From Kalaharituber pfeilii (taxonomy: Eukaryota; Ascomycota; Pezizomycetes; Pezizales; Pezizaceae): 64,000 bases of DNA. A program made the position numbers and the translations under genes. Within the stretch, counting starts at the first letter, position 1. Each line of letters starts with the position of its first letter. Of the stretch, positions 33,701 to 46,073 are shown in pieces. Location: NCBI GenBank assembly GCA_015179045.1, contig WHUZ01000008.1:930001-994000 (forward strand), read 5' to 3'. The notes beneath the pieces are model-generated. The model was not told the DNA's origin. It ran no database searches and was given only the letters and a program-made list of their open reading frames with translations.

Positions 33701-36673
33701 ACTCGATCTCTCCAGGGCCAGTTCGATCATACACATTCAAGACAGGACATCATGTTCGCAGAGACTAGGTCAATGGCTCAAAGACTTTCTGAACTCGCTA
33801 AAACACTGCAATCCAAGCTCCAGGATAAAGATAAGGTCATTTATGAGGCCACAAAAAATCTTGAGAATCGACTACATGAACGAGATATGGCAATGGTCAT
33901 GGATGCTAGGGACTTTGTGGAAGAAAAGTTGAAGGAGAGGGATTTGGCAATCCTCAATGTTACCAAAACCCTTAACGACAAGCTCCAAAATAGAGACTCT
34001 GCAGTTATCATGGAAGCTACAAGGTCTCTTGATGAAAGACTGCAAGAGAGAGATCGAATTATTCTTGACATGACTCGCAATATAGAGCAAAAGTTGAAGA
34101 GTCAGGATATTAATACAGTTCTAGAGGTTACGAAAGCGCTCGAGGAGAAACTACAGCAACGGGATACAGCGTTTGCTCAAGCAACGAGGCATTTGGAAGA
34201 AAAATTACAGAACAGGGACATAGCAGTTGCAGATGAAATTATGATTGCTATTGGAGAGAGTTTAAAAGACAGAGATACAACATTAATTGAGGATTCCATG
34301 AAAGCATTCGAGGAAAGGCTTCAGCGAAGTACCCTAGATATGGCTGAAACGCGAAAGTCCATCGAAAGGCTTATTAACAGAGATCATGAGGGCCTTGTAG
34401 AGCTGACACAAGGACTGGAAGATGCCCTGAGACAGCGAGATAATGCCATGTCTGCCGAGGCTACCGCTGCCCTCCGTTCGCTTGAGGAGCGAGTCATGGA
34501 AAGAGAAAATAATGATCCCCTAATTCAAGAGCTCCGGGGAGCTGTTGAGGAGATCTTGGACCGACAAAGGCGTCTTCTCGAGGAAAGTCACGCTTCCCGA
34601 GTTGGCGGCGTTGAAGCGGAAGAGCTCCAAAAGAGACTTGATGTTTTGGAAAGCCTGTTGGGAGAATCTCGTAGGACCATTGAAACCGAAGCTACACTTA
34701 GACGAAATGCTCAAGAGAGGATCGTGGAGCTTGAAACCAAACTGCGGCTTGCGGCAGAAGAAAAAGAAAAGCAGAAGGAGATAGCCGTAGATGCGGAAAG
34801 ACGACTGAAGGCCTCTGATGATAAGCGTAACCAAGCACTAGCCCAATCACAAATGCGCAGTGCGCTTCTCGAAGGTGCGCATTCATCCCTCCAAAAGTCA
34901 GTTAGTGATCTCTCTGCTAGGAATGCAATGCTGGAAGGCAGCCTCCAGGAGGCCAAGAATTCTGGTGAAAGATTGCGTAGGGAGCATGAAGCAGTGCAGA
35001 ATGAGAATAGAGAGTTAAGGAGGACTATTGAGACATTGAAATCAGAAATGGAGGAAAGTATAAGAGTTCGAGAAGGATTCCGCGGCAAGTTTAACAAATT
35101 GCAGGAGGATATGCGCACCGCTTCGGCCGAAATCAACAAAGAACAAGCTCGATGGGTTCGACGCGATGAAGAACAGAAGGCACGGATTGACGTACTGGAA
35201 GCTCGACTAGCCGCTGAAGCAAAGGCGAAGGAAAGTTTGGAGAGGGAGATTGAGAGACTAAGGTCAGAAGAGAGAGAGGCGGTTCGACTGAGAGTGGAGT
35301 TGGAGCATGTCAGACGGCATGGTAATAAAATGGAGGAACTCTCAGACAGGCTTCGAGCGGAGAGCCTCGAGCAGCAACGCAAGATGGCTATTCTTCAAGT
35401 TGATGTAGAAACTGCACGACAGGCAGCAAGAGATGAAGTAGCTCGGGTCACAGCTTCACTGCAAAGAGACGTCGAGGCTGCCAGTAATGAGGTGAATCTT
35501 GTGCGAGCAACTTTGGAAAAGCAAGTCGAGACTGCTCGCTTGGAGGTGGACCGTATGGCCCAGGAAGCCGGAATTGAAAGGGATCGTAGATATGAGCATC
35601 AGGTTGAGGAATTACGCTCCCAACATGAACGGGCACTTGCCAATACACGCGAGGATGGAGAGCGTGAGCAAGCTGCCCTGCGGCAAAAGCTTGCTCTGGC
35701 ACGCAGTCAAATTGAACACTTGCGAGAGAGGATTGCGCACTTGGAGGATAAGTTGAACGTCGCCACTGCCGCCGCTCAAGCCGCCGCTAAGGCTGCAAGG
35801 GAGGCGAAAATGACTGCACCTCAATCAGAAGCTCGCGGATCAGTTACTGGAGAGAGGGTCTCACCACAAGCACTTCGGGAGACTATATTATCTCTAACAG
35901 AACAATTGGGGGAACGGGAGGCTCGAGTTGAGGAACTACAGCAAAAGCTGTCAACAATGGAAAAAGAGACCTCCAAGAAGCTGAGGGATAGTGACTTCGA
36001 AGTCAGTTGGCTGCGAGAGTTACTGGGAGTGCGTGTACATGAGCTCGAAGAGATTATCAATCTACTTCAGTCGCCCTCATTTGATCGGGAGATAGTAAAA
36101 GATGCGGCCGTCAGACTCAAGGCGAATTTGCAGATGGAGCAACAAGTCCGTGAGCGTAACTCCAATGGTCATACAGACTTATCCTCGTCATTTGCGAACG
36201 TTGCAGGCCTGGCGAAGCAGCTGCCACTAGCATGGGGGACCTGGCGAGGGAAAGGAAAGGCCAAACAAGAGGAGACATCACCAAATCTTCCGCTATCGGC
36301 ATCACAGACATCTAATTCTCAGTCCGGCTTCCTCAGTGGATTCCTGACACCACCTAATATAGCAAACGCACAAAAACTTGGATCTCGACTGGTAGACTTT
36401 GGGTCTGCCAACTTCTCGCCGAAGAAGGTTCGACCAGCATTAGATCTTGGTGAATTTGCTGCTCCCTCACCCGCCGTTTCGGCCCAAGGACGGAGAGAGA
36501 GACATCCATCCGTTGCTACCCCACAAAGCCTGATGAGAAGAGGATCTTATGATGAGGATGCGGATGTAAGTGTGTTGGGAATGGGGTTTTATGGAGGAGA
36601 TGAGAATGCAGACTTTGACGTCGGCGATGACGAGCCACCCTTCACTGTGCGAGGTTTGGCTGAGAATACCTAA
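27741..36673 (+). CDS. Giant coiled-coil protein with 18-19-residue helical repeats (5' exon not found)
   Basis: Three exons join in phase: 27741-29279, 29453-31961, 32070-36673 (at least 2,883 residues). The last junction is firm (GTATGC donor, TTTTTGTAG acceptor); the first uses donor GTATAC and acceptor CCCCAG and is less sure. No in-frame ATG precedes the open region; an acceptor-like TTTTCTCAG at 27740 implies an upstream exon with the start. Residue numbers count from 27741. Residues 1-330 are Ser/Pro-rich with an acidic run; 334-400 is an ordered block (SVKWNGKTVMISIPLD, LTKEQVVERLRTWEKMGYS); then disordered, with a long poly-Glu run near 1178. Residues 1540-1890 are helical with a 58-59-residue duplication, about 1892-2162 an 18-19-residue repeat, 2166-2710 coiled coil including DFEVSWLRELLGVRVHELEE, then a Ser-rich tail. 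A cytoskeletal or septal scaffold is plausible; function not recognised. Confidence 0.8.
31446..31521 (+). repeat. GAG trinucleotide (poly-Glu) tract
   Basis: About 25 consecutive GAG/GAA codons encode an uninterrupted glutamate run inside the giant coiled-coil protein. It is likely length-variable between strains. Confidence 0.95.
33695..34507 (+). repeat. Coding array of 18-19-residue helical repeats
   Basis: About a dozen consecutive units follow the pattern (E/D)xTxxLExKLxxRDxxxx, for example EATRSLDERLQERDRIIL, EVTKALEEKLQQRDTAFA and QATRHLEEKLQNRDIAVA. The DNA units have diverged, so this is an old protein-level repeat rather than a recent satellite. Confidence 0.85.
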
Positions 36674-39600
36674 TTTTCTTATTAAATTTCTTTGCTTTCG
36701 GTTTACTATTTCCTTCCCAATTGATATCCTTAGTGATGAGAGAAGTGCCATTTCGTTTTTCCTTGTGTTTCATGTTGAAAAGAGAAAGATTGTTTGCTCC
36801 AGTTTCTTTATATGTGCGACTCATATAGTGGTGGACTCCCTAATTTATTTGCCTACTAATACATACATGTTATGGCTGTTCTTATTGGCTTACTAACTTT
36901 TATCACTGGCTGGATTATATTAATGCCGTTACTCATGTGATGACGAAGTGGATATTTTTAGTTACTTTTTCTTCTGATGGTTTCTTGACAATGACAACGA
37001 TAATGAGGTATATACTATACAATTATGCTACTTTTACTATGTATTACCTGCTCTCTGATATAATAATTAGCTACATTTTTATTTTTTCTCTTTTTTCTCA
37101 AGTATATAGAAAATATTGAGAAGTAGTTGAGTTGTTTCTGTTAATTTTTCCTTGTTTGCATGTTTTAGTTAGATTGTAAAAAAAAAAAAAGGCGATTAGT
37201 AACATTACAGTTAGTGAATTCTTTTGTTATAGGTATTCTTTTGTTATAGGTATTGAAGTGAGTTGAGTGGAGATGCAATTGGTGTTTTCTTCTTGGTTGA
37301 AACAAAAAATTGTGCCTATGGTATGCATTTTCTAATCTGCTTTAGATCAAACACATTTTCGTTGACAACAACCTTTCTTATCAAGTGTAGTTTGTAGATT
37401 GCAAACTTTGATCCTAAAGCTGAACCCTTACTCTCGAAAGCAGGAATTGTTCAACTATGACCTGAAAAATAAAACAAAAGGGATGATGTATAAACCATAA
37501 AGCCGATATAACCAGAACGGGCGGGGGTTGAAGAGGGGATTACTAAGGGAAGAGAAAAGTTCTGATACATATGGTAGGGTCGAAAGAGGAGTGAGATCAG
37601 TTACTACTTTAGATTTAGAGAAATCAAAAGACTTGGAAACTCTCATAGTATTTGATAATCAAACATAAGGCGGTAAAAATTAGTCTCCAGAATTTATTTT
37701 TTTGGCTGGGTGAGTGTGAGGTAGGGGCGATAAGGCAATTCCAAACTCCTTGCTGAAAAAGACATTTACATAACTTATGAAATAAGTAACTTGGATCACT
37801 AATATTTGGAAGGGAAAAAAGCAAAGGAAAAAGAAGTGAAGTTAAATGCGCTCTATCTCACCCCAAGGGATGCCCATCTCTTACCCGATGAGCCCGTGTA
37901 ATGAGCCCATAAATTCTAAAGTTCCCTTAGTTTCCGTATCCTTTAAAATGCATGAGTGCCAGCGTAGGTTCTCAAATCGCACTTGCTATACCGGGCACCC
38001 TAACAATTCTGGACTAGACAGAAACCTCCAGACACCCTGTCTCCATATAAATAAATATTTGCTAAACTGGATACACTAATACTAATACATCTTAGACTAC
38101 CCCACTTCACACTTGGCTGCCATCGCTGTTGCTACCACTGCTGCTACCGCTGCTACCATCACTTGCAACAAATGTTGTCCAGGTAAAAGTTGTCGAAGTA
38201 ATGGAAACTGGGCTTCTTTTTCCATGAACTATCATGTCTGAGATTAATTGTTAAGCACTTATCACTTTGTTTCAAGATATATGATAAAGTAGATATAGCT
38301 ACTGATCAGCCCTAAATAATAGGTTAAATACTTACGATATCACAATTAAGTTAAAGTACGGTAATCTTACCAATTTATCTCGAAAATGTTTACCAAATTC
38401 ACTTAACTTTTCTTTAGCATACTTTGGTTCTAGCTGACATTTAAATTACATATTTGACGCTTCTCAAGCACACTTAAGGCCCGATGTTTTTTAGATTTTG
38501 TGAGCAACGCATATTGATGTATTTGGCTGGATATGTAAACAAGTTGATGTTTACTTCGTTCATTTCCTATTTCAGTAGTTATTTAAATTTGCAAAATTTC
38601 TCACCCCAAGCATTTTATTCTATACCGGAACCTTGCTATACCAGACGAAAAGTGCCCAGATTTTATATAGCAAGGGTAGACTATATATGTAATAAAACAA
38701 GCCCCAAATCGAGCCAATGGCAAGCGCAACCGGGATTGCGAGGCTGAACACAGCGTGCTGGGATTTGAGCAAGGTTGGGCTTGAGAGGGGAAACGAACGA
38801 GAGCAGTAATTACGAGTAAGTCAGGGGAGGGATAGAGTAGATGGGGGCAACGTGTACCTACCCGGTGAACCGTGGGTGTGGGCGTGGAGTTGCAAAGGCC
38901 ATGTGGGTATCGTGGGGGAGCGTGACCTGATGTTTCGCTTTTTGGGATTAACATCTCGGCCACAAGAATTAATGGAGCTCTCCCTTTTGCTTAGCTTCAA
39001 CTCGAAAGCAAAAACGTTGCTCCACAGCACCACTGCGTCGCTCTCGTAACCCGCAGAGAATCACAGCTCGCCCCGGCCCATAGACAGTAGGGCTGAGCTT
39101 CAGGCTTAAGGCTCAAGTTATTGCTTTTTTTTCGCGAATTTTCTGCATCTCGCTACAGTACATGGCCCGTACCAGTACGAGTACAACTCCAGGCCCAATT
39201 TCGAAGGTGCACTTACCGCATCTAGAAGGATGACGTCGCTGCTAGATCGGGCTAGTGTCCTGCTTGTAAGTACTAGACAGATGATCAGCAAAACAAAATC
39301 GCTGATACCACAGGGCACGGGATCATCTGGTTACCTTGTGATTTTTGTAAAGTAAAAATGCAACCCTTGCTTGGGAAGGAGTCAGAAAATGAAGGATCGG
39401 CAGAGCAATTTGTTCATATTTCAGAGAAGGCAAAAGCTATTTGACGATGTCATAAGATCTATGGGGGAGACTAGAAGTTGAAGCGGAAGAAACAAAGTGA
39501 CCCAGCTATCGTCGAAGCTCCATCATGATTATCGTCTATATGTGAGGGTAGACTCTTGCCTCGAAATATGGATCTGGTTACCAGGAATTTACAGAAAAAT

Positions 39601-40238
39601 TAGAACGGTCACCAGCCTCAATGGATTTCATCATATGATGAGAGCCTGGTAAAGTAGTCCTGGCTTGCAAGTAGCGCTGTAAGCTAGGTTTCTATAAGCG
39701 TTACGTCCGGTTCGTCATGGAAATGGTGCTAGATATGTTACCCAGAGACCTAGCATGCATGTCCTGAAGTTTTCGCACAGCCAAAGTTAACCTGAATGAG
39801 TGTAAAAACGTATCCGCAAGTCATGTAAACCCTAGACTCTAAAAATCTATCTCGCCCCTTCGGAGATGCTTGACAGCTGTTATGATTAATCACCTGTTCT
39901 CATAAACCCCACTAGCTGCACTCCAGTTATGCGACAGGCCGGGTACATCACTGCGGTAAACAGTCAGTCGGTATAGAGCACATGCGTGTACGCCTCTTCA
40001 TTGGTAGTTGGATGTTGCTTGACCAATCACGAGACCCAGGCCTAGATTCCTCACACATGCTACGCAGCTGACTCGCCCCAAACCAGTTATAAGCTTAGTT
40101 GAAGCCAAGATAGTGGGGCAAGTGTAATAATATGCGCTCTGCCCCCACTTTCCTACTCCTAACTGGAACTGCAGGGGCTGGCCCAGCATCAACGGTTGTT
40201 TGTCATAAAATGGCCAACTGTCCTCGCCTGTATGTCTA

Positions 40239-40862
40239 CAGGTGACCCCGGCTATAGTAAAACTCCTTATAGTGAAATCCTAACTATAGTGAAGGAATGG
40301 GTGAGATCGTTTGTGCACGCAGCTAAAGCGCCCTGGCTATAGTGAAAAGAAGCGCTATAGTGAAAGTCAAGGACTTTTCAGGACTAATATTAATTCAGCA
40401 ACAGGTAAAGTCTACTTGCTATAGTGAATATCGGGTCAGTACTGCCTTATGTAATAGGCTTAGCAGAGTGGTGATTTAATTCAAGATATCTCAATACAAA
40501 AAAGAGAAAAAAACTTTTGGTGTATCTGACTGCTTCAATATCATAGACATTGAGGATAATGCCATTGGCTTGCCATCGGGATTAGGAGGTAACTTGCAGA
40601 AGTCTTTTAAAGTCATTTCTCGTGGGTGCTGTCCCGCTTTCTGGCGAGCGCAACATATCTTCCATTCCTCTAGAGCTGGACGCCCAAAGCAACGTTGAGG
40701 AGGCATGATGCTGGCAGTCCCTGAAAATTTCCTCATTTGACCATTTTTCTCACCCCCTGCGTACTTTGGGGGCCAGCACGTGACCCCTCGCTATAGTGAT
40801 AACTTGCTATAGAAAAGAAAACTGGTCGGATTCTTGGCCTTCATTATTACCAGGGTTGCCTG
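40239..40862 (-). mobile_element. Pogo/Tigger-like DNA transposon remnant with CENP-B-type HTH fragment
   Basis: The left end CAGGTGACCCCGGCTATAG and right end CCAGGGTTGCCTG are flanked by TA (40237-38, 40863-64). The subterminal sequence is full of CTATAGTGAA words, as in Tigger-like Tc1/mariner termini. On the minus strand, 40736-40491 encodes an 81-residue fragment containing MPPQRCFGRPALEEWKIC and ALSSMSMILKQSD, resembling the N-terminal helix-turn-helix of pogo transposases. The rest of the transposase is gone. A second left-end copy (GTGACCCCTCGCTATAG) lies inside at about 40778, so elements are nested or recombined. Confidence 0.75.
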
Positions 40863-41482
40863 TATATCTCTATCATCTGCACGCAATAGAATAGCTATGG
40901 ATATATGCTTGTTAGTTGGATGTGGAGGGTAGTATATCCATGTTGTTTGTCGGCTGGCGAGCTGTATTTAATCTCTGTACTATATTTTCTGTTGAGAGAA
41001 AAAAATCGTACACTCGGTAGTGGATTTTAGCATATTAAAGAGGGCCTGCGAAGCCCCATGGGATTGGTCCATGGGACAAGGCTATGCAGGTAATTGGCGT
41101 AGAGGAATCCGCTGACATGGTGTAAACGAGGTATGAGTACAAGGGCACGAGAAGCAAGGCAGTGGGTGATACTCTCCCCTAGTCAATGCAGAAATATTGC
41201 AGGGCCATTTGTTGAGTTTGTTGCCATTGCCAAATTGCGACAGATTTTTTGTGCGTGATGTTAATTTTTGTTCAGCTCTCGAAGAAATGGAATCCAGGTT
41301 ATGGGATAAGAGTCACTAGAATAGGGAAAAAGTCGGAGCGTTCTATGGCACTACGTACCTAGGCCTCCAGTCCGTAGCCAAAAGGTAGTCCATAAGCTTG
41401 TGAGGAGGGTATGCGGCCCACATCCTCAGCCACAATAGCAATGTAGTGGGGACGAGGCTAAGCAATGTAAGCTTATGAGTTG

Positions 41483-42350
41483 TTGCTATAATGAACACGT
41501 AACTTTGTTTTCACTATAGCAAGGTTTTCAGTATAGAAAATTGTGGCAAATTTGTCATATAGTCTTGGATAGCTGAGTTCGTAGTCTTGAACAACTTTCA
41601 TTACTAATTAACCTCTGTATTGACTTACTAGTAATGGAAATAGCTACATAAGAAATCAATTTGAATGGGACGGTGGTGGTAGTGAATAGGAATGGAAATA
41701 AAAATGTAAGGAGCAGTGGTAGTGGGAGAAGAATATAAATTAGAAGTAAATCAGGAGTGGATTGAGATCCGTCATCAGGACGCTAACAGTGAAGATGTCT
41801 ACTAGCAAGCGGCGAGCATTCATACCAACAGCTTACCCGGAAGGAACAGACACTCACAACTTGGTTTAAACCAACTTTGGCACGTAGTGACATAGTTGCT
41901 GTTTGCTGGGCTGCTCGAAAATTACTGGTGCGCAGGAGGCAAGACAGTAGCAGGGGCGTTTCTATGGATATCATTTGGCTACTTTTCATTATAGCAAGAA
42001 CAATTTGTATGTAGATAAAAATAAATTCTTAGAGTTTTTTTTTTTTTCATTACACTACAGGTGGGTGACCCTGGCTATAATGAAGGCCAAGAATCCAGCC
42101 ATTTCTTCACTACAACCAGTTTTCACTATAGCGAGGGCACTTTCGTTGCCTGTGTATACAAAGAATCTCGCCCATCCCTTCACTATAGCCAGGTTTTCAC
42201 TAAAAGGAGGTTCATTACAGCCAGGGTCACCTGTATTTGGTGCAATTTCATTATAGCAAGGTCAAATTGCATGGGAATGGAAATCGAAGAGCACGGTGTA
42301 TTCATAATAGCAAGGTTTTCACTATAGCAAGGCCGGACTGTATGCATTTG
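41483..42350. mobile_element. Cluster of decayed pogo/Tigger-type termini with one 176-bp MITE
   Basis: 42058-42233 is a 176-bp unit with ends CAGGTGGGTGACCCTGGC and GCCAGGGTCACCTG and TA on both sides. Around it lie further TIR-like words (TTTTCACTATAGCAAGG at about 41510 and 42315; ATTATAGCAAGGTCAAATTG at 42250), showing that it landed among older related pieces. None has coding capacity. The family matches the ends at 40239 and 40862 (GGATTCTTGGCCTTCATTAT shared). Confidence 0.75.
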
Positions 42351-42984
42351 CATGAAAAGAAGCAAATTCTTCCCGGGGCTGGAGGAGATAGCTTTGAATG
42401 TGTTGCCGGGGTAAGCGGAGGATGCGCGGACGGATATTTCGGAGCCATGGATTATTCCATCATACCATGTGAGCAGTTAACAAGTGCTCTTCTTTTTTTT
42501 TTTTTTTTTTTTTTTTTTTTCTACAAAAAAAAAATATTTTTCTCACTTTTATTTTAACTTGAGTAAATTATATTGAAGTGAAGAGGGCTTAATTTTCAAG
42601 TCTATAATCTCAATTTTTATTTATATTGCCGCTGCTCTCGTCTATACCTCCGGTCTCGCTTCGCGGCATCCGGACGGGTGGAGAAAAGCTTCGCTTTTAG
42701 AAGAATATGTAGTGGTGACATGATGATGCATAGAAGCTGAATTACGTTGTCCTTTTCCACAGGCTTTCAAGAAATACAATTCTACCCTATGTGGCCGTTC
42801 AAAATTGTTATGTGATTAGTCATGTATATCAGTGTGTCATTTGATATGATGCATGGGTACAAATATGGACAACATCCAAAGGGTCTTCAGTCCCTCTCAT
42901 GATCCTAATTAGCTACTTAGTTGCTAAATAATTAGATGTCGATATTCCACTCCAATCTCATGCTTATACTATTACAAATATACT

Positions 42985-43525
42985 AGAAGTAACCGGCCTC
43001 TCGACCGGGAGGCCCTCGAGCTCCCGCTCCGCCACCTCTCCTCACCCCTCCCCCCCCCTCTCTCTTCACCCTCCCTCACCTCCAACCTTCTCACTACTGC
43101 ATACTACTATGCTGTTATCATGCTGCTACCACACTTGCTATACTTCATGACATGTAAGTGAATGCATATTCATCATGCTGCTATATCAACATGCTGCCAC
43201 ACTTCCTATAAATTGAGTATGTCACTTTATATACTGCTACCACGCTTGTTATACTTCCTGCTGCTATACTATCATGCTTGCTATAAATTGAGCAAGAAAT
43301 TAGTGACAGTGATTTTGTAGTATGTAAGCAGTACCATTACCATGCATCTATATTATTAACATGCTTCGTTTGGAGGTCTGGCGTTATAGTTAGGGACTCC
43401 GGCGTGAACGTGGAGAATTGAGTTGTTGTCGCCAAGGACGACAGCACGTGAGCTGATAGTGCTGCGCTTTTTTCTTGGCCCTTATTTCAGTGCAGTATAT
43501 GTATGTAGTAGACAGATTTTCCTGT
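42985..43525 (+). repeat. Dispersed repeat, copy B
   Basis: Inverted, diverged counterpart of 1090-1610. It begins at the palindrome GGCCTCTCGACCGGGAGGCC, continues through a C/T-rich tract and CATGCTGCTAC-rich sequence, and ends after GTGCTGCGCTTTTTTCTTGG. It is longer in the middle than copy A. Confidence 0.6.
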
Positions 43526-44301
43526 GGTTCTGCTCAGATAACCATTCGTCAATTACGAACTGGCTGCATTTTATTTTATTGAAACCGGGAGCTAGAATGG
43601 TAGTTGCAGCTCGCCCAACTGCGCCGCCCGGTTTTGGTATCGGTATCTGCTCCAGCTGCCGTTGTGGTATGGCCATTACACCTAGCCAAGTAGAATGGAC
43701 GCTTGCACTTATCGATAGCTGCGAGTCATTTTCCTAGTTTGCCATCGTCGTCATCGCCCAATGGTGGGTGAGGTTCAGCGTCATCGGTGCCATCAACCAT
43801 TTCATAATGTCAGTGCTTAAGGTCCCAATAATAGGAAGGGGCGAATGCCGCCGCCCAGATACCCTGTCGCATGTTCACACACACAGCTAGTCAACGTTGT
43901 GTGTTGTGCCGTCTGACTGGCTGTGGTGAAATCAGTGGATAACCAAACGTAATTTGATCTGATATCAGCTGTTTCTTGTTGCTTGTTTAGGCATCTATTG
44001 CCTTCTCTGATTCCCACCTCGTGGCGGTGCGAGGGTTCATCTTTGAGAAGGCGAGGCACATCCTATCTCCTGCTCAGAAGATGCAACGTATCGAGGCCAG
44101 TAGGTTTTCCACCGTCCTTCGAGACTGTTCTTCTCACTGGCCCATTGACTTGTTCCATCGCCCACTTAGCCCTAGTCGCATGCCAGTCGCGGTCCACAGA
44201 TTCCTGTCTGGCGGACTCACCAATTCGCGGAATTTGCATCAGCCTCTTATTTCCGACAAATCTTCCATCCACCTTTTGCACTGCACGCTTACTACACCTG
44301 C

Positions 44302-44333
44302 ATCGTATCGTATCGTATCGTATCGTATCGTAT
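44302..44333 (+). repeat. ATCGT pentanucleotide microsatellite
   Basis: Six perfect ATCGT units and a partial one. Confidence 0.95.
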
Positions 44334-44929
44334 CTCATTACCGGGCTTGTGCCTTCTATCACTTGCATGCTATTGTTAGCTGTAAGATGGTATCATGCTA
44401 GGACAATAATATGCGATTATCTTTCCGACTGAGAGGAGCAGCAAACAGTCCGAAGCAGCCGGCAGAAAAAAGAAATGCTGCGAGCGGCAGATGCTGCAGG
44501 GCAGGCAGGGCTTGGGCTAATGGCGCTGTGCGATAAGTAGCACAGGAAACGAAAGGGACTGCGCCAGCGCAAGCAAGCAGTGAAGCAGGCTTGAGCAGGT
44601 TTGCGCTTCGCCTTGCTGCCCGCGCCCTTTCTTTTTTTTTTTTCCCCCTTATTGCTCTTGCCTGCCCTGCCCGTGCCTTGGCTAAGGTCGTATGACACTG
44701 AGATGCTTCGTAGCGTGCGGCTGGACGGACAAACTGAAGCATGGCTCCCTCGTGCATTACAAGTTTTTTGGCTTTCCTTCAGCTTAATCGCAGTGACTTG
44801 GCTCAGGCGGGGAATTCTGAGCGCTGGTAGGAAACGCATGCAACAACTGATTCATCGATTCACATAGCAAGTGCCTTGATCATGATCAAATGGATGATCT
44901 ACGTTGCCGCTGGGCACTATGTACAACCC

Positions 44930-46073
44930 CATCTCCTCCCACTCTCCCCTCCGCCTCCCGTTAACCAGCCCGTACGAGTGCCTCTCTGTCTCTCCAACCC
45001 CCCCTCCCCCCTCCCCCCTCCCCAACGCACACACAATTCTACGTTTCCAGCCTGTAGGAATTCTGCGTTCACCGCAATTCTCTCTGCTATCCAAGTTCAT
45101 AAGGTCACATACCCGGGCTCCGGTCTCGACGCCCCTTGCTCCATCAAGCTCAACGCTCATCGCACTGGGGCGGCAGGCGTGGATAAAAGGGCGCCAGCCC
45201 CCGCTGCCCCTACTGCATCGCCCGCTCGCTGCATCTGATCCCAACCGACCACCTTGTGAAACAATCACTAGGTGCAAGCAGCAAAAAATAGAGACGCCAA
45301 ATTACAAGAGAGCGAGAGAGAGAGGCTTGTTCCGCTTCGGCCCAGCTCACCTCCGCCGCATACGATCTCATAGCAGGCTCGAGTGCTGCTGTTTGACGCA
45401 GCTCCGGTGCACACGCCACTTTGAACTCCCACAGGAGGCCGCCTGCGCTCTACTCAACATCAGCATCCTGACCTGCCCTTCCCCACCCCTCACAAGCACC
45501 CTGGTCCTGACCACGACCCCAAACATCTCTTTTGATCCCTTCTCGAAGCACCAGGTTCAGCGGCACCGCACACACCCTGGCCCTCCGAAAATCAAAGGGC
45601 CCAGTCAGCAGCCAGACTCTGAGGATAGTCATTCCCTGCCCATAGAGATTCCCCTCTTTATCCCAGTGACCCGCTGCCGCCCGTTCCAGCTCTTCCCATA
45701 ATACCTGACTGCTACCTAACTCATATATCTGCTCTGCACCCCTCCCCCACCCCTCTCAAGGAAACAGAGAGCATTTGACAAGCATCTTTCTCGTTTTGCA
45801 ACTACATCAATCGGTCACCTCACTTGAACGTGTGACGCCTCAGAATTTCAGCAAGCACTCATAACAGGCTTTTGTTCTTATCCTCTAGTAGCCTTCTATT
45901 ACGACTATTCTTCATAGTTACCCATCCAGCGCATGTCTGTGGACAGGACAATTTGACAGTGGTCACAAACGTGCATAACTCACTAGTACCTTTGTACAGA
46001 GGGAGAAGGACAAAGCTTTGACACATTACACTCGCATACATTTGCACACAGACGCATCTAATTTTAAAGTGAA
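44930..46073 (+). promoter_or_regulatory. Pyrimidine-rich leader/promoter of the 46074 gene
   Basis: A C/T-rich plus strand (CCCCTCCCCCCTCC near 45000, many CTCCC and CACCC words) ends in a less biased stretch before ATG 46074. Open frames such as 44904-45701 have the Pro/Ser/Leu/Arg-rich composition expected from this bias and are not accepted as genes. The transcription start cannot be placed. Confidence 0.4.

Larger units (their letters stand above)
36674..46073. other. 9.4-kb gene-free region with transposon remnants
   Basis: No protein-coding gene is supported. Contents: the 3' flank of the giant gene (A/T-rich to about 37400), unassigned sequence to 40200, a pogo/Tigger-type cluster (40239-42350), a 28-T run (42493-42520), copy B of the dispersed repeat (42985-43525), an ATCGT microsatellite (44302-44333), and a C/T-rich leader (about 44930-45750) upstream of the 46074 gene. 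Confidence 0.5.

Noticed and set aside
34711..35382. 223-codon minus-strand frame
   Set aside because: Antisense shadow of the coiled-coil exon; Ser/Arg/Leu-rich with no family pattern.
44904..45701. 265-codon open frame on the plus strand
   Set aside because: Composition is Pro/Ser/Leu/Arg-rich as expected from the C/T bias of the leader, with no domain-like segment; treated as non-coding leader.
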